The notes beneath the pieces were generated by a model. The model worked only from the letters and a program-made list of their open reading frames with translations, searched no databases and had not been told where the DNA came from. Positions 10,652-18,692 of a stretch of 64,000 bases of DNA are shown one piece after another. The stretch is from Allomuricauda sp. NBRC 101325 (GTDB taxonomy: Bacteria; Bacteroidota; Bacteroidia; Flavobacteriales; Flavobacteriaceae), in contig NZ_BSQF01000002.1 of NCBI RefSeq assembly GCF_030268205.1, forward strand, positions 1-64,000. The letters run 5' to 3'. A program made the translations under genes and the position numbers. Each line of letters starts with the position of its first letter. Within the stretch, counting starts at the first letter, position 1.

Positions 10652-10764
10652 AAGGCGTATTTAAATGAGAAAGACGAAATCTTTTTTCGAATTTTTGAGA
10701 AGTTAAAATTTTGTCTTGACAATAATTAATAAGGATAAGATTATGTGGAAAACCTCATTTTGAA

Positions 10765-10772
10765 TATCTTTA
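10765..10772 (+). promoter_or_regulatory. Possible nhaD promoter, -7 element
   Basis: TATCTTTA differs from TAnnTTTG only in the last base. It lies about 53 bp before the nhaD ATG in an otherwise non-coding stretch. Confidence 0.35.
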
Positions 10773-10825
10773 GCCGCACAGATAACTACTCAAAATAATA
10801 ATACCTTAATTAAACCAAACTTATA

Positions 10826-12211
10826 ATGGAAACCCTCTTAGTTGTCATATTTGTATTAGGATATTTGGCAATCACCCTTGAGCACAACTTAAAGATTGAT
10901 AAACTTATTCCGGCCTTGGCCATGATGGCCATTCTTTGGGCGCTTATGGCGTTCGGATTGGACGGATTCTCTAGCTGGTTCGATTCCGGTGCCCATCATT
11001 TGATGGAAAATTTCGGATTGTTGGAGCATGAAGAGAAATTGGAGCTGTTGGAAGAAACATTGCTTCACCACTTAGGAAAAACTTCTGAGATCTTGGTGTT
11101 CCTTTTGGGAGCCATGACCATTGTGGAGATCATTGATTATTTCGATGGTTTTGCGACCATTAAATCCTTCGTGAAAACTAGAAGCAAAAAGAAAATCCTT
11201 TGGATCTTCTCCTTTTTGGCATTCATTCTTTCAGCGATTATCGATAACCTTACCGCTACCATCGTATTGATTTCCATCCTTCAGAAAATTGTTAAGGATA
11301 GGGATACAAGAATCTGGTATGCCGGTTTGATCATTATTGCTGCCAACGCCGGTGGTGCTTGGTCTCCAATCGGGGATGTTACCACAACTATGTTATGGAT
11401 AGGAAATAAAGTTTCAACCGCTATGCTGATAGAGCACTTGTTGATTCCTTCCTTAGTGTGTATGTTGGTGCCATCATTTATCGCATCATTCTTGCCTGCC
11501 TTTAAAGGGGAAATTGATGTGGAAGAAGAGGAACCGCTCAAATCCAAATTCGGTCCAACAATGTTGTACCTTGGTCTTGGAGCCATTGTATTTGTGCCAA
11601 TTTTTAAAACCATTACACACTTGCCTCCATATGTAGGTATGATGTTGTCATTGGCCATTGTTGCCACTTTTGCTGAAATCTATAGCAACAAAAAAATATC
11701 GATTTCTTCAGTAGATCACGAAAGCGATGCTGCTGCACACCATAGCCCTGTTCATAGTGCATTGACCAAAATTGAATTGCCAAGTATTTTGTTCTTCTTG
11801 GGTATTTTAATGGCCGTAGCTGCATTGGAATCGTTGGGCTTGTTGTTCAACTTTGCCGAAGGTTTAAAACAAAGCATGCCTTTGATGGGTACTGAAATGG
11901 CTGGAACACAAGTTTCTGACCTTGTGGTATTACTATTGGGTGTAGGTTCCGCCGTAATTGATAACGTACCATTGGTTGCTGCCAGTTTGGGGATGTTCTC
12001 TGAAGGTCTGGATGACCAATTGTGGCACTTTATCGCTTATTCTGCAGGAACAGGAGGTAGTATGTTGATCATTGGTTCAGCTGCTGGAGTTGTTGCCATG
12101 GGTATGGAAAAAATTGACTTCTTCTGGTATGTTAAAAAGATATCTTGGTTGGCCTTATTAGGCTTCTTGGCCGGGTCAGCTTGTTTCATGGTTTTGCGAT
12201 ATTTGTTCTAA
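10826..12211 (+). CDS. nhaD: Na+/H+ antiporter NhaD
   Basis: 461 aa inner-membrane protein of the ion transporter superfamily that exports Na+ (and probably Li+) in exchange for protons. About 11-12 hydrophobic segments are visible from residue 2 to the C-terminus. Two inverted membrane halves carry similar conserved loops: SAIIDNLTATIVLISI (about 136-151) and SAVIDNVPLVAASLGMF (about 374-390). The motif between them, NAGGAWSPIGDVTTTMLW (about 177-194), is typical of NhaD. An Asp/Glu/His-rich loop near residues 60-80 could act in pH sensing, but this is inference. It fits a marine, sodium-exposed lifestyle. Confidence 0.93.
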   Translation: METLLVVIFVLGYLAITLEHNLKIDKLIPALAMMAILWALMAFGLDGFSSWFDSGAHHLMENFGLLEHEEKLELLEETLLHHLGKTSEILVFLLGAMTIVEIIDYFDGFATIKSFVKTRSKKKILWIFSFLAFILSAIIDNLTATIVLISILQKIVKDRDTRIWYAGLIIIAANAGGAWSPIGDVTTTMLWIGNKVSTAMLIEHLLIPSLVCMLVPSFIASFLPAFKGEIDVEEEEPLKSKFGPTMLYLGLGAIVFVPIFKTITHLPPYVGMMLSLAIVATFAEIYSNKKISISSVDHESDAAAHHSPVHSALTKIELPSILFFLGILMAVAALESLGLLFNFAEGLKQSMPLMGTEMAGTQVSDLVVLLLGVGSAVIDNVPLVAASLGMFSEGLDDQLWHFIAYSAGTGGSMLIIGSAAGVVAMGMEKIDFFWYVKKISWLALLGFLAGSACFMVLRYLF

Positions 12212-12267
12212 AAAATACTTTAGTTCAAAAATCTCCGTTATAATTGCAAATAAATTGGGGATTTTAT

Positions 12268-12960
12268 ATGATTATGTTTCAAGAAGCAACGGAAGGAGCG
12301 GAGGTAGCTGCCTCTATTTCAGAAGAAAAGACCTTATCCGTAATAGATTTAATAGTTAATGGAGGAACAGGAAGTGTCATTATTATTATGATACTTTTTG
12401 TTCTTCTTTTTGTAGCCTTGTATATTTATTTTGAACGCATTTTTGCCATTAAGGCGGCATCCAAAATAGATAAAAACTTCATGGACCAGATTCGTGACCA
12501 CGTCATGAACGGAAAATTGGAAGCGGCTAAACTTTTATGTGCCCAAACGGATTCTCCCGTGGCACGACTGACTGAAAAAGGTGTGGCCAGAATCGGCAAG
12601 CCTTTGGACGACATTAACACTGCAATCGAGAACGCAGGTACCCTTGAGGTGTACAAATTGGAGAAAAACGTGAGCGTTTTGGCCACCGTTGCCGGTGCTG
12701 CTCCCATGATCGGTTTCTTGGGAACCGTAATTGGTATGATTTTGGCATTCCACGAAATGGCAAGTAGTGGCGGTCAGGCAGAAATGGGCTCCTTGGCATC
12801 TGGTATCTATACCGCTATGACCACAACTGTTGCTGGTTTGGTGGTTGGTATTATCGCTTACATCGGGTACAACCACTTGGTGGTAAGAACGGACAAAGTG
12901 GTGCACCAAATGGAGGCCAATGCCGTACAGTTTTTAGATTTATTGAACGAACCTATATAG
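12268..12960 (+). CDS. exbB: MotA/TolQ/ExbB proton channel family protein
   Basis: About 230 aa. It is the channel subunit that, with ExbD, uses the proton gradient to energise TonB for outer-membrane transport. One N-terminal membrane helix (GSVIIIMILFVLLFVALYIYF) is followed by a cytoplasmic region and two more helices with the family signature GAAPMIGFLGTVIGMILAF and a Thr-rich GIYTAMTTTVAGLVVGIIAY. I start at the ATG at 12268; an in-frame TTG at 12244 is possible but adds an unlikely segment. It is the first gene of a run with exbD (7 bp), tonB and folC. Confidence 0.93.
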   Translation: MIMFQEATEGAEVAASISEEKTLSVIDLIVNGGTGSVIIIMILFVLLFVALYIYFERIFAIKAASKIDKNFMDQIRDHVMNGKLEAAKLLCAQTDSPVARLTEKGVARIGKPLDDINTAIENAGTLEVYKLEKNVSVLATVAGAAPMIGFLGTVIGMILAFHEMASSGGQAEMGSLASGIYTAMTTTVAGLVVGIIAYIGYNHLVVRTDKVVHQMEANAVQFLDLLNEPI

Positions 12961-12967
12961 TTTTACT

Positions 12968-13354
12968 ATGAAACTTAAGGGAAGAAATAAAGTAAGCCCG
13001 GAGTTTAGCATGTCGTCAATGACAGATATTGTGTTTCTGTTGTTGGTGTTTTTCATGCTGACGTCCAACGCACCAAATGCGCTCGACTTATTATTGCCAA
13101 AGGCAAAGGGAAAATCTACCAACACACAGAATGTTTCGGTGACCATAGACAAGAACCTGAAGTATTTTGTGAACAACGAGCAGATTAACAAGGAATACAT
13201 TGAAATTGAATTAAAAAAGGCACTTGAAGGTCAAGACAAGCCAACTATCATTCTAAGGGCAGAAGAAAACGTAGCCATCAAAGAGGCGGTGAACGTTATG
13301 GATATTGCCAATAGGAACAAATACAAGGTTATCTTGGCGGTGCGGCCAAATTAA
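12968..13354 (+). CDS. exbD: Biopolymer transport protein ExbD/TolR
   Basis: 128 aa. It has a short cytoplasmic start (MKLKGRNKVSPEFSMSSMTDIVFLLLVFFML), a single membrane helix containing the conserved proton-carrying Asp in SMTDIVF (Asp20), and a periplasmic domain of about 80 residues. Its stop codon overlaps the start of the next gene (TAATG), which points to translational coupling with the TonB-like protein. Together with ExbB it forms the proton motor. Confidence 0.94.
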   Translation: MKLKGRNKVSPEFSMSSMTDIVFLLLVFFMLTSNAPNALDLLLPKAKGKSTNTQNVSVTIDKNLKYFVNNEQINKEYIEIELKKALEGQDKPTIILRAEENVAIKEAVNVMDIANRNKYKVILAVRPN

Positions 13355-14235
13355 TGTCCTTTTTAGATACGAGACACAAGAAAAAATCCTTCACGCTTAC
13401 AACCCTTTTGTTAAGCGCGTTGCTCCTATTGCTTTTTTATATCGGACTTACCTATCTAGATCCACCTATCGAAAATGGCATTGCCGTGAATTTCGGCACC
13501 ATGGATTTTGGTAGTGGAGAAGTACAGCCTAAAGAAAAAGTGAGGTCAGAGCCGAGGGAAGTGCCCACTCCGGCAGAACCTCAAGAGCAGGTGGAAGAAC
13601 CCGTTCAACCAAAAGAAACTGTGGTCGAGGAAGCCCCTGTTGAAAAGGTGTTGACCAGTGACGATACCGAAACCATCAAACTAAGGCAACAGCAGGAAGC
13701 CAAACGCAAAGCGGAGGAAGAAGCAAATAAAGCAAAGGCCGAAGCTGAACGTATTGCCAAGGAAAAACGGGAAGCCGAAGAACGCAAAAGACAAGAGGAG
13801 GAGGCCAAGAAAAAAAGTATTGATGCTTTGATTGGTGGCATTGGTCAATCCGATGGTACCACAACAGGCAGTGAAGGGGATGATGACCGTGCTGGCGACA
13901 AAGGCCAACCCGATGGTGATCCTTATGCCACATCCTATTATGGTTCGCCAGGAACGGGAACAGGAGGCTATGGATTGAGTGGAAGGACTTTGGCCAACAA
14001 AGGCAAAGTACAGCAAGAATGTAACGAAGAAGGTCGCGTAGTGGTTCGGATTACCGTTGATAGATCAGGTAAAGTGATTCAAGCTGAGCCCGGTGTGAAA
14101 GGAACTACCAATAATGCACCTTGTTTGTTGGATCCTGCCAAAAAAACAGCGATGCTCCACCAATGGAGACCTGATTCCAATGCTCCTGCCCAACAAATAG
14201 GGTTTGTGGTCGTCAACTTTAAATTGGGGCAGTAG
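13354..14235 (+). CDS. TonB-like energy transducer
   Basis: 293 aa. A cytoplasmic N-terminal tail (RHKKKSFTLT) and one membrane anchor (about 15-35) precede a periplasm-spanning region: a Pro/Glu-rich segment (about 60-105), then a long Lys/Glu/Ala coiled coil (about 115-160) as in TolA, then Gly-rich linkers. The C-terminal 85 residues look like a TonB_C domain (GRVVVRITVDRSGKVIQAEPG, ending VVNFKLGQ). It overlaps exbD by one base and touches folC, so it belongs to the ExbBD motor. TolA is the alternative name given the coiled coil. Confidence 0.88.
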   Translation: MSFLDTRHKKKSFTLTTLLLSALLLLLFYIGLTYLDPPIENGIAVNFGTMDFGSGEVQPKEKVRSEPREVPTPAEPQEQVEEPVQPKETVVEEAPVEKVLTSDDTETIKLRQQQEAKRKAEEEANKAKAEAERIAKEKREAEERKRQEEEAKKKSIDALIGGIGQSDGTTTGSEGDDDRAGDKGQPDGDPYATSYYGSPGTGTGGYGLSGRTLANKGKVQQECNEEGRVVVRITVDRSGKVIQAEPGVKGTTNNAPCLLDPAKKTAMLHQWRPDSNAPAQQIGFVVVNFKLGQ

Positions 14236-15446
14236 TGACCTATAAAGAGACTTTGGACTGGATGTTTGTTCAGTTGCCCATGTACCAACAAAAAGGTGCG
14301 GCGGCCATGAATGCCAAATTGGACAACATCCTCCATTTTGCGGCCGTTCTAGATAATCCCGAAAAGCAATTTAAAAGTATACACGTAGCTGGAACTAATG
14401 GAAAGGGTTCCAGTAGCCATATGTTGGCTTCCATTCTTCAAGAAGCGGGCTATAAAGTTGGTTTGTACACATCTCCACATTTAAAGGATTTTAGGGAGCG
14501 TATTAAAATCAATGGGCAAGTGGTCAGTGAAGAGTTCGTAATCGACTTTATAGAACAGCACAGACCCTTTTTAGAGTATCACAAGCTTTCTTTTTTTGAA
14601 ATGACCGTTGGGATGGCATTTCAATATTTTGCGCAGGAACAAGTGGATATTGCCGTAATTGAGGTCGGTTTGGGCGGTCGTTTGGATTCTACCAACATTA
14701 TTGCCCCCGAAGTTTCTTTGATTACCAATATTGGATTAGATCATACCCAGTTTTTGGGAAATACCTTGGAGAAAATCGCAATGGAAAAAGCGGGAATCAT
14801 AAAGCCAAAAGTTCCCGTGATCATCAGTGAGACCCAACCCGAAACCAAAATGATTTTCAACCTGATTGCGCACCAGTTTAAATCGGATATAGTTTTTGCA
14901 GATGAACATCCAACCGAAGGTTATAAAACCGATCTATTGGGCGACTATCAGAATAAGAACATGAATGGGGTAGTGGCCACAATCAAACAACTTAAAAGCT
15001 TTACGATTTCCGAGCAAAACATTACCGATGGCCTCAAAAAAGTGGTGTCCAATACAGGACTTTTAGGTCGATGGCAAATTTTGCAACAATCGCCCTTGGT
15101 GGTTTGCGATACGGCACATAATAAGGAGGGATTGCAATTGGTGTTGAAACAAGTGCAAAAACAATCCTATGATCAATTGCATATTGTCCTTGGATTTGTA
15201 AACGATAAGGATGTAAAGTCTGTTTTACCGTTATTTCCAAAAAATGCCGCTTATTATTTTGTAAGACCAGGTATTCCAAGGGGTATGGATGTGTATTCGC
15301 TTTGGGAAATGGCTCAAGAACAAGGGCTTACGGGAGAAAAATATGGGTCTGTTCAAAAGGGTTTTGAAGCAGCTTTGGACAACGCTCAAAGCTCCGATAT
15401 GGTTTATGTGGGAGGAAGTACATTTGTTGTTGCAGAAGTAGTGTAA
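14235..15446 (+). CDS. folC: Folylpolyglutamate synthase / dihydrofolate synthase
   Basis: 403 aa. This Mur-ligase-fold enzyme adds glutamate to dihydropteroate and folates. The ATP-binding P loop is VAGTNGKGSSSHML (about 51-64), followed by GLYTSPHLKDFRERI and EVGLGGRLDSTN, which are family signatures. A C-terminal domain with DTAHNKEGL is also typical. The start is a GTG whose first base is the last base of the tonB stop codon (TAGTG). The link of folC to exbBD-tonB is by position only, with no functional reason that I know. Confidence 0.94.
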   Translation: MTYKETLDWMFVQLPMYQQKGAAAMNAKLDNILHFAAVLDNPEKQFKSIHVAGTNGKGSSSHMLASILQEAGYKVGLYTSPHLKDFRERIKINGQVVSEEFVIDFIEQHRPFLEYHKLSFFEMTVGMAFQYFAQEQVDIAVIEVGLGGRLDSTNIIAPEVSLITNIGLDHTQFLGNTLEKIAMEKAGIIKPKVPVIISETQPETKMIFNLIAHQFKSDIVFADEHPTEGYKTDLLGDYQNKNMNGVVATIKQLKSFTISEQNITDGLKKVVSNTGLLGRWQILQQSPLVVCDTAHNKEGLQLVLKQVQKQSYDQLHIVLGFVNDKDVKSVLPLFPKNAAYYFVRPGIPRGMDVYSLWEMAQEQGLTGEKYGSVQKGFEAALDNAQSSDMVYVGGSTFVVAEVV

Positions 15447-15460
15447 TTTTTTTTCATTTT

Positions 15461-15493
15461 TTGTTTTTTAAATCAAAAACAGTGTTATATTTG
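15461..15493 (+). promoter_or_regulatory. Promoter of tRNA-Val(UAC)
   Basis: TTG at 15461-15463, a 22-bp spacer and TATATTTG at 15486-15493 match the Bacteroidota -33/-7 consensus, and the tRNA begins 23 bp further on. Confidence 0.65.
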
Positions 15494-15516
15494 CACTCCC
15501 AATCACGAAAATGAAG

Positions 15517-15594
15517 GGGCGCTTAGCTCAGTTGGTTCAGAGCACCTCGTTTACACCGAGGGGGTCGGGGGTTCGAATCCCTCAGCGCCCACCA
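15517..15594 (+). tRNA. tRNA-Val (anticodon UAC)
   Basis: The full cloverleaf can be drawn: a 7-bp acceptor stem GGGCGCT/AGCGCCC, D stem GCTC/GAGC, anticodon stem CCTCG/CGAGG around the loop TTTACAC, and T arm GGGGG-TTCGAAT-CCCTC. The anticodon TAC reads GUA/GUG valine codons. The 3' CCA is encoded (15592-15594). It has its own promoter and terminator. Confidence 0.96.
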
Positions 15595-15603
15595 AAGTAA
15601 AAT

Positions 15604-15633
15604 AAAGGCCTTCGAGAAATCGAAGGCTTTTTT
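15604..15633 (+). terminator. Terminator of tRNA-Val(UAC)
   Basis: A perfect stem GCCTTCGA/TCGAAGGC with a GAAA tetraloop is extended by AAA/TTT pairs and followed by a T run, 14 bp after the tRNA. Confidence 0.88.
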
Positions 15634-15738
15634 ATTTGGACATTATGATGTTGATTTTGAAGTGAAAAGTTCAAAGCCCATATCAATTTTGTCTGATCGT
15701 TATGATTTAGGTAACCACATTTTTAGTTGCTTTGTAGT

Positions 15739-16149
15739 ATGATTGCGACCATTTGTAGAAAAGGACATTTTAATGCTGCCCATCGCCTCCATAACCCAAA
15801 TTGGAGCGATGAAAAGAACATTGCTGTTTTTGGAAAATGCAACAGCCCAAGCTTTCATGGGCATAATTTTGACCTTGAGGTACGGATTCGCGGAGAGGTG
15901 GATCCAGATACGGGCTTTGTAATGGATTTGGCCGATTTGGGCGTGTTGATCCGTGATGAGGTGGAAGAGCGTTTTGATCATAAGAACCTCAACTTGGATT
16001 GCCCTGAGTTTAAAGACCTGTTGCCTACCACCGAGTATTTTGTGAAAGTGATCTACGATATTTTAAAACCCAAGCTACAAACTGGGCAGCAATTGCACAT
16101 TACCTTGCACGAAACCTCAAAAAACTCTGCGGAGTATGGCGATTGGTAA
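15739..16149 (+). CDS. queD: 6-carboxytetrahydropterin synthase family protein (QueD/PTPS)
   Basis: 136 aa. This family converts dihydroneopterin triphosphate to 6-carboxytetrahydropterin for queuosine (QueD), or makes 6-pyruvoyltetrahydropterin. The zinc-binding histidines are His15 (FNAAHRL) and His40/His42 (SFHGHNF), with the catalytic Cys34 in GKCNSP. The later Asp/His/Glu elements (DHKNLN and TLHETSKN) are present. I start at the ATG at 15739 rather than the upstream TTG because it gives the normal family N-terminus. It stands alone between two tRNA genes. Confidence 0.92.
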   Translation: MIATICRKGHFNAAHRLHNPNWSDEKNIAVFGKCNSPSFHGHNFDLEVRIRGEVDPDTGFVMDLADLGVLIRDEVEERFDHKNLNLDCPEFKDLLPTTEYFVKVIYDILKPKLQTGQQLHITLHETSKNSAEYGDW

Positions 16150-16178
16150 TTAATTACGATATTGCACCGCTTTTTAAT

Positions 16179-16253
16179 GGGATATTAGCTCAGTTGGTTT
16201 AGAGCGCTGCCTTGACAGGGCAGAGGTCACTGGTTCGAATCCAGTATATCCCA
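16179..16253 (+). tRNA. tRNA-Val (anticodon GAC)
   Basis: The cloverleaf is complete: acceptor GGGATAT/ATATCCC, D stem GCTC/GAGC, anticodon stem CTGCC/GGCAG around TTGACAG, and T arm ACTGG-TTCGAAT-CCAGT. The anticodon GAC reads GUC/GUU valine codons. Unlike the neighbouring valine tRNA, CCA is not encoded. The accessory region begins directly after it, though I could not find a repeated 3' end that would prove integration here. Confidence 0.95.
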
Positions 16254-16259
16254 CTTTCC

Positions 16260-16421
16260 CTATTCATATTCCGAAATTTTTTGTTGCAATTTTTGGTTGT
16301 TGCGCTCCAAACGCTCGTTTTGGTGCCGTAAACTGCCCAATGCCTTTTGCATGGCCTGCAAACTCTCTTGTTGTAAAGCAATGATCTGTTCTAGGTCGGA
16401 TTTGGTGTATTGTTTGCTCAT
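16260..16421 (-). CDS. Small coiled-coil protein, 53 aa
   Basis: Translating the minus strand gives 53 residues starting MSKQYTKSDLEQIIALQQES and ending QQKISEYE. Almost the whole length is a Gln/Leu/Glu-rich helix with heptad-like Leu/Ile spacing, so a coiled coil is very likely. It has no membrane segment. It lies 7 bp from the end of tRNA-Val(GAC) on the opposite strand, at the edge of the accessory region. The clean, biased composition suggests a real gene, but I recognise no family. Confidence 0.6.
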   Translation of the reverse strand: MSKQYTKSDLEQIIALQQESLQAMQKALGSLRHQNERLERNNQKLQQKISEYE

Positions 16422-16555
16422 AATGTATGCTTGTATTCAAAAAACACTTTAAAATATTTATTTGAATATAATAAAGCATTATAAATATATTAAAAATATT
16501 CTAATGAATATATAAAAGCACAAAATAGAGCCAATAGCATATTTATTGAAGTAGC

Positions 16556-16563
16556 TATTTTTG
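16556..16563 (+). promoter_or_regulatory. Probable promoter of the XRE regulator, -7 element
   Basis: TATTTTTG is an exact TAnnTTTG match. It ends only 3 bp before an ATG at 16566, so transcription should begin at or after that codon. This favours the later ATG at 16584 as the true start. Confidence 0.45.
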
Positions 16564-16583
16564 AAATGAAACACTTTCCAAAA

Positions 16584-16790
16584 ATGCAAAAAGAAATATT
16601 CAATCGTATTAAAGCGGTGCTGGCTGAAAAAGGAAAAACCAATAATTGGTTGGCGGATGAATTGGATATGAATCGCACAACTATTTCAAAATGGTGCAGG
16701 AATGACATGCAGCCAAGGGTTGAAACTTTATTTCATATTGCAAAAGTGTTGGATGTGGATGTGCGAGAGCTTTTGGTGTCGACCAAATAA
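16584..16790 (+). CDS. XRE/Cro-CI family transcriptional regulator
   Basis: 68 aa from this start (74 if the ATG at 16566 is used). It is a single HTH_3 domain: helices IKAVLAEKGKTNNWLADELDMNRTTISKWCRN contain the helix-turn-helix with recognition helix RTTISKW, followed by the ETLFHIAKVLDVDVRELL closing helices. Stand-alone regulators of this size are common next to mobile or stress genes. Its target is unknown; it could control the small ORF on its left or its own gene. Confidence 0.85.
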   Translation: MQKEIFNRIKAVLAEKGKTNNWLADELDMNRTTISKWCRNDMQPRVETLFHIAKVLDVDVRELLVSTK

Positions 16791-16847
16791 ACGATTATAA
16801 ATACATCGGTTATATGCCAAATTGGGTGTGTATAGATGTATTTTATG

Positions 16848-16869
16848 CTTATATAAACAAGTTAGCCAC
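16848..16869 (+). repeat. Left inverted-repeat arm of a cassette-like unit
   Basis: CTTATA, a 7-nt spacer and GTTAGCCAC form the reverse complement of the sequence at 17530-17550 (GTGGCTAAC, 6 nt, TATAAG). The 9-bp and 6-bp blocks are exact. The arms bracket one gene (16887-17537), as recombination sites bracket an integron cassette. Confidence 0.5.
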
Positions 16870-16886
16870 AAGTTGAAAAAACATCA

Positions 16887-17537
16887 ATGAAGGAAACATT
16901 CATCGGACATAAATGTAAACTACTGAATTCTGAAAAAACTGGAATTACACTTGAATTGAATAGTTGGAGTTCAGAAAATATGGTGGAAAAATATTCAATC
17001 AGTTTTGATGAGGAAAATATTATTCAGCGAATAACTGAAAACCAACTTTCTTTTGGAGAGAAAATCTCAAAAGCTGATTTTTTTAAACGGTTAATAAGAG
17101 ATATACAAGTATCGGACGAACCAACAAGGGAATTTGCTTCTGCAATTCTTTGTGACTTTCTTGAATTTGACATTGCTGATTTTGATTTAAAAACCCTAAA
17201 ACTGGGAATTGAAAAAATAATTAAGCAATTAAATACTGAAAAGAATGCTAATGTTGAACAAAAGTTGGCAGAAGGACTTTTTGAGTTTATTTGGCATAAA
17301 AGATTATCTAAAAAGAAGGAAATAGAATTATTAGAACGACTAACCGAAATCGACTCATACCAAGTATGGAGCTATTTAGGAGATGAAATAGTTGAGGATA
17401 TAAAAAGTTATAATTCTAAAAGGCTGAATGAATATTACTCTGAAAACATAGAGAAATGGAAAGAGAAAGACATTCAATTATATGGAAAAGAAAAAGCTGA
17501 AAAATATTATAACAAACTAAATAAAACCAGTGGCTAA
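16887..17537 (+). CDS. Cassette-borne protein of unknown function
   Basis: 216 aa, soluble, acidic and Lys/Glu/Ile-rich, with strongly A/T-rich codons compared with the housekeeping genes nearby. An N-terminal beta-like part (about 1-45) precedes an all-helical part (about 55-215) ending in a charged tail. I recognise no catalytic motif or family. The stop codon TAA sits inside the right repeat block GTGGCTAAC, exactly where cassette genes often end. This, the isolated position and the base composition suggest horizontal acquisition. Confidence 0.65.
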   Translation: MKETFIGHKCKLLNSEKTGITLELNSWSSENMVEKYSISFDEENIIQRITENQLSFGEKISKADFFKRLIRDIQVSDEPTREFASAILCDFLEFDIADFDLKTLKLGIEKIIKQLNTEKNANVEQKLAEGLFEFIWHKRLSKKKEIELLERLTEIDSYQVWSYLGDEIVEDIKSYNSKRLNEYYSENIEKWKEKDIQLYGKEKAEKYYNKLNKTSG

Positions 17538-17614
17538 CAATGGCTATAAGTAATTGCTTGCCTGCCTCTCAGTAGGCAGGTTCTCGCCTACTTCTGAAAA
17601 TCCGCGAGGATTTT
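17530..17614 (+). repeat. attC-like palindromic region after the cassette gene
   Basis: The right arm GTGGCTAAC...TATAAG (17530-17550) is followed by two or three small hairpins: CCTGCC/GGCAGG (17561-17580), the alternative AGTAGGC/GCCTACT (17571-17592), and AAAATCC/GGATTTT with a GCGA loop (17597-17614). The layout recalls attC sites of integron cassettes, but the far-right GTTAGCC core is missing, so the site may be decayed or a different kind of element. Confidence 0.45.
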
Positions 17615-17714
17615 TAGTTTGGTGTGTACAATCCATGTAAATACCCAATGCCTAAACTGTATTACACAATTTAGAAACCAATTCATATCCTATAATAATC
17701 AAGAATAAAATTTT

Positions 17715-18461
17715 ATGGCTAAATATTTAAGAACATCCAGTATTACAGCGGAATTAGAAAACTTAATTAGAGAAGCAAAAAAGGAACTTTATATTATAAG
17801 TCCATATTTAAAATTATCAGACAATATGAAAGAATTATTGAATGATAAGGAACGAGAAAAGGTAGATGTGAGAATAATTTTTGGTAAACAAGAGCTTGCA
17901 CCGACTGAAATGAGTTATTTGGAAAAATTAAAATATGTAAGATTATATTTTTCAAAAAACTTACACGCAAAGTGCTACCTGAACGAAAATAAAATGATTA
18001 TTGCTTCAATGAATTTATATGAATTTTCACAGCAACATAATCGTGAAATGGGCATTTTAATCGATACCGAAAATGAAGAAGATAAACAAGTTTACGAAGA
18101 TGCTTCAAGTGATATTGAGTCAATAATGCACAACAGTGAGGATTTTTCATATGTACAAGCACCTCAAAAAGGAATTGCTGAAGAAAAGGAGACTGAAAAG
18201 AATGGTGGAAAAAGCAATTCGGAAAGTGTAAAGAAGTATTCAAATTCAAAGTTATTAACAACAAAAGAACTTTCACAAAAAACAGGACTTAGCAGTCGAA
18301 AAGTTAATTCATGGTTTGTCGACCAAAGACTTATGTATAAAAAGGAAGATGATTGGATGACAACAAAGAAGGGAAAAGAAATGGGGGGAATTGAAAAAAG
18401 CGGACAATATGGACAATTTATTGTTTGGCCAGAAGAAATTGCTTTAGAACTTACTGAATAA
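17715..18461 (+). CDS. PLD-like nuclease domain protein with C-terminal helix-turn-helix-like region
   Basis: 248 aa. The N-terminal half is a single phospholipase D-like domain: EAKKELYIISPYLK, then the HKD-type motif LHAKCYLN (His84, Lys86; the usual Asp position is Glu91), then ASMNLYEFSQQHNREMG with Asn100 and Glu111. Single-HKD proteins usually work as dimers and many are nucleases. A charged linker (about 140-180) leads to a winged-helix-like C-terminus (TTKELSQKTGLSSRKVNSWF). The gene is A/T-rich and sits in the accessory region. A role in defence or DNA processing is possible but unproven. Confidence 0.78.
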   Translation: MAKYLRTSSITAELENLIREAKKELYIISPYLKLSDNMKELLNDKEREKVDVRIIFGKQELAPTEMSYLEKLKYVRLYFSKNLHAKCYLNENKMIIASMNLYEFSQQHNREMGILIDTENEEDKQVYEDASSDIESIMHNSEDFSYVQAPQKGIAEEKETEKNGGKSNSESVKKYSNSKLLTTKELSQKTGLSSRKVNSWFVDQRLMYKKEDDWMTTKKGKEMGGIEKSGQYGQFIVWPEEIALELTE

Positions 18462-18524
18462 AAACTGTTTTCATCTAAGAGAAAAGTTAAAAACAAGCCT
18501 TTAGAGTTCAAATAAGAAGTGGAT

Positions 18525-18580
18525 TTAGAGCAAATCCAAAACCCGTTCCAACGCCATTCCTAGAAATCATTTGATCAATA
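18525..18580 (-). pseudogene. Decayed copy of the murF 3' end
   Basis: These 56 bp align without gaps to the end of the intact murF gene (22012-22067), differing at about ten positions. Read on the minus strand the fragment encodes GMALERVLDLL followed by the same stop codon, as in MurF, but carries an in-frame TGA six codons upstream of GMAL's Leu-Glu core. The motif TAGAGTTCAAA lies beyond the stop in both copies (18502-18512 and 22000-22010). It is a direct repeat bounding the 18.5-22.0 kb segment. Confidence 0.8.
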
Positions 18581-18692
18581 ATGCAGCATTAATAATGGAG
18601 AATGGTAAATTGATAGTTGATGATTAAAACTCAAATGGTGCAAAAAAAAGGCAACTGTTAGGAATTTCCGGATAGTTCAAATAAAGGAATAA

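Noticed and set aside
15517..16253. The two valine tRNAs as a recent duplication
   Set aside because: They have different anticodons and acceptor stems, and one encodes CCA while the other does not, so they are ordinary isoacceptors.
18505..18684. Repeat of AGTTCAAATAA at 18505 and 18674 as a transposon target duplication
   Set aside because: The motif is A/T-rich, and nothing between the copies resembles a mobile element.
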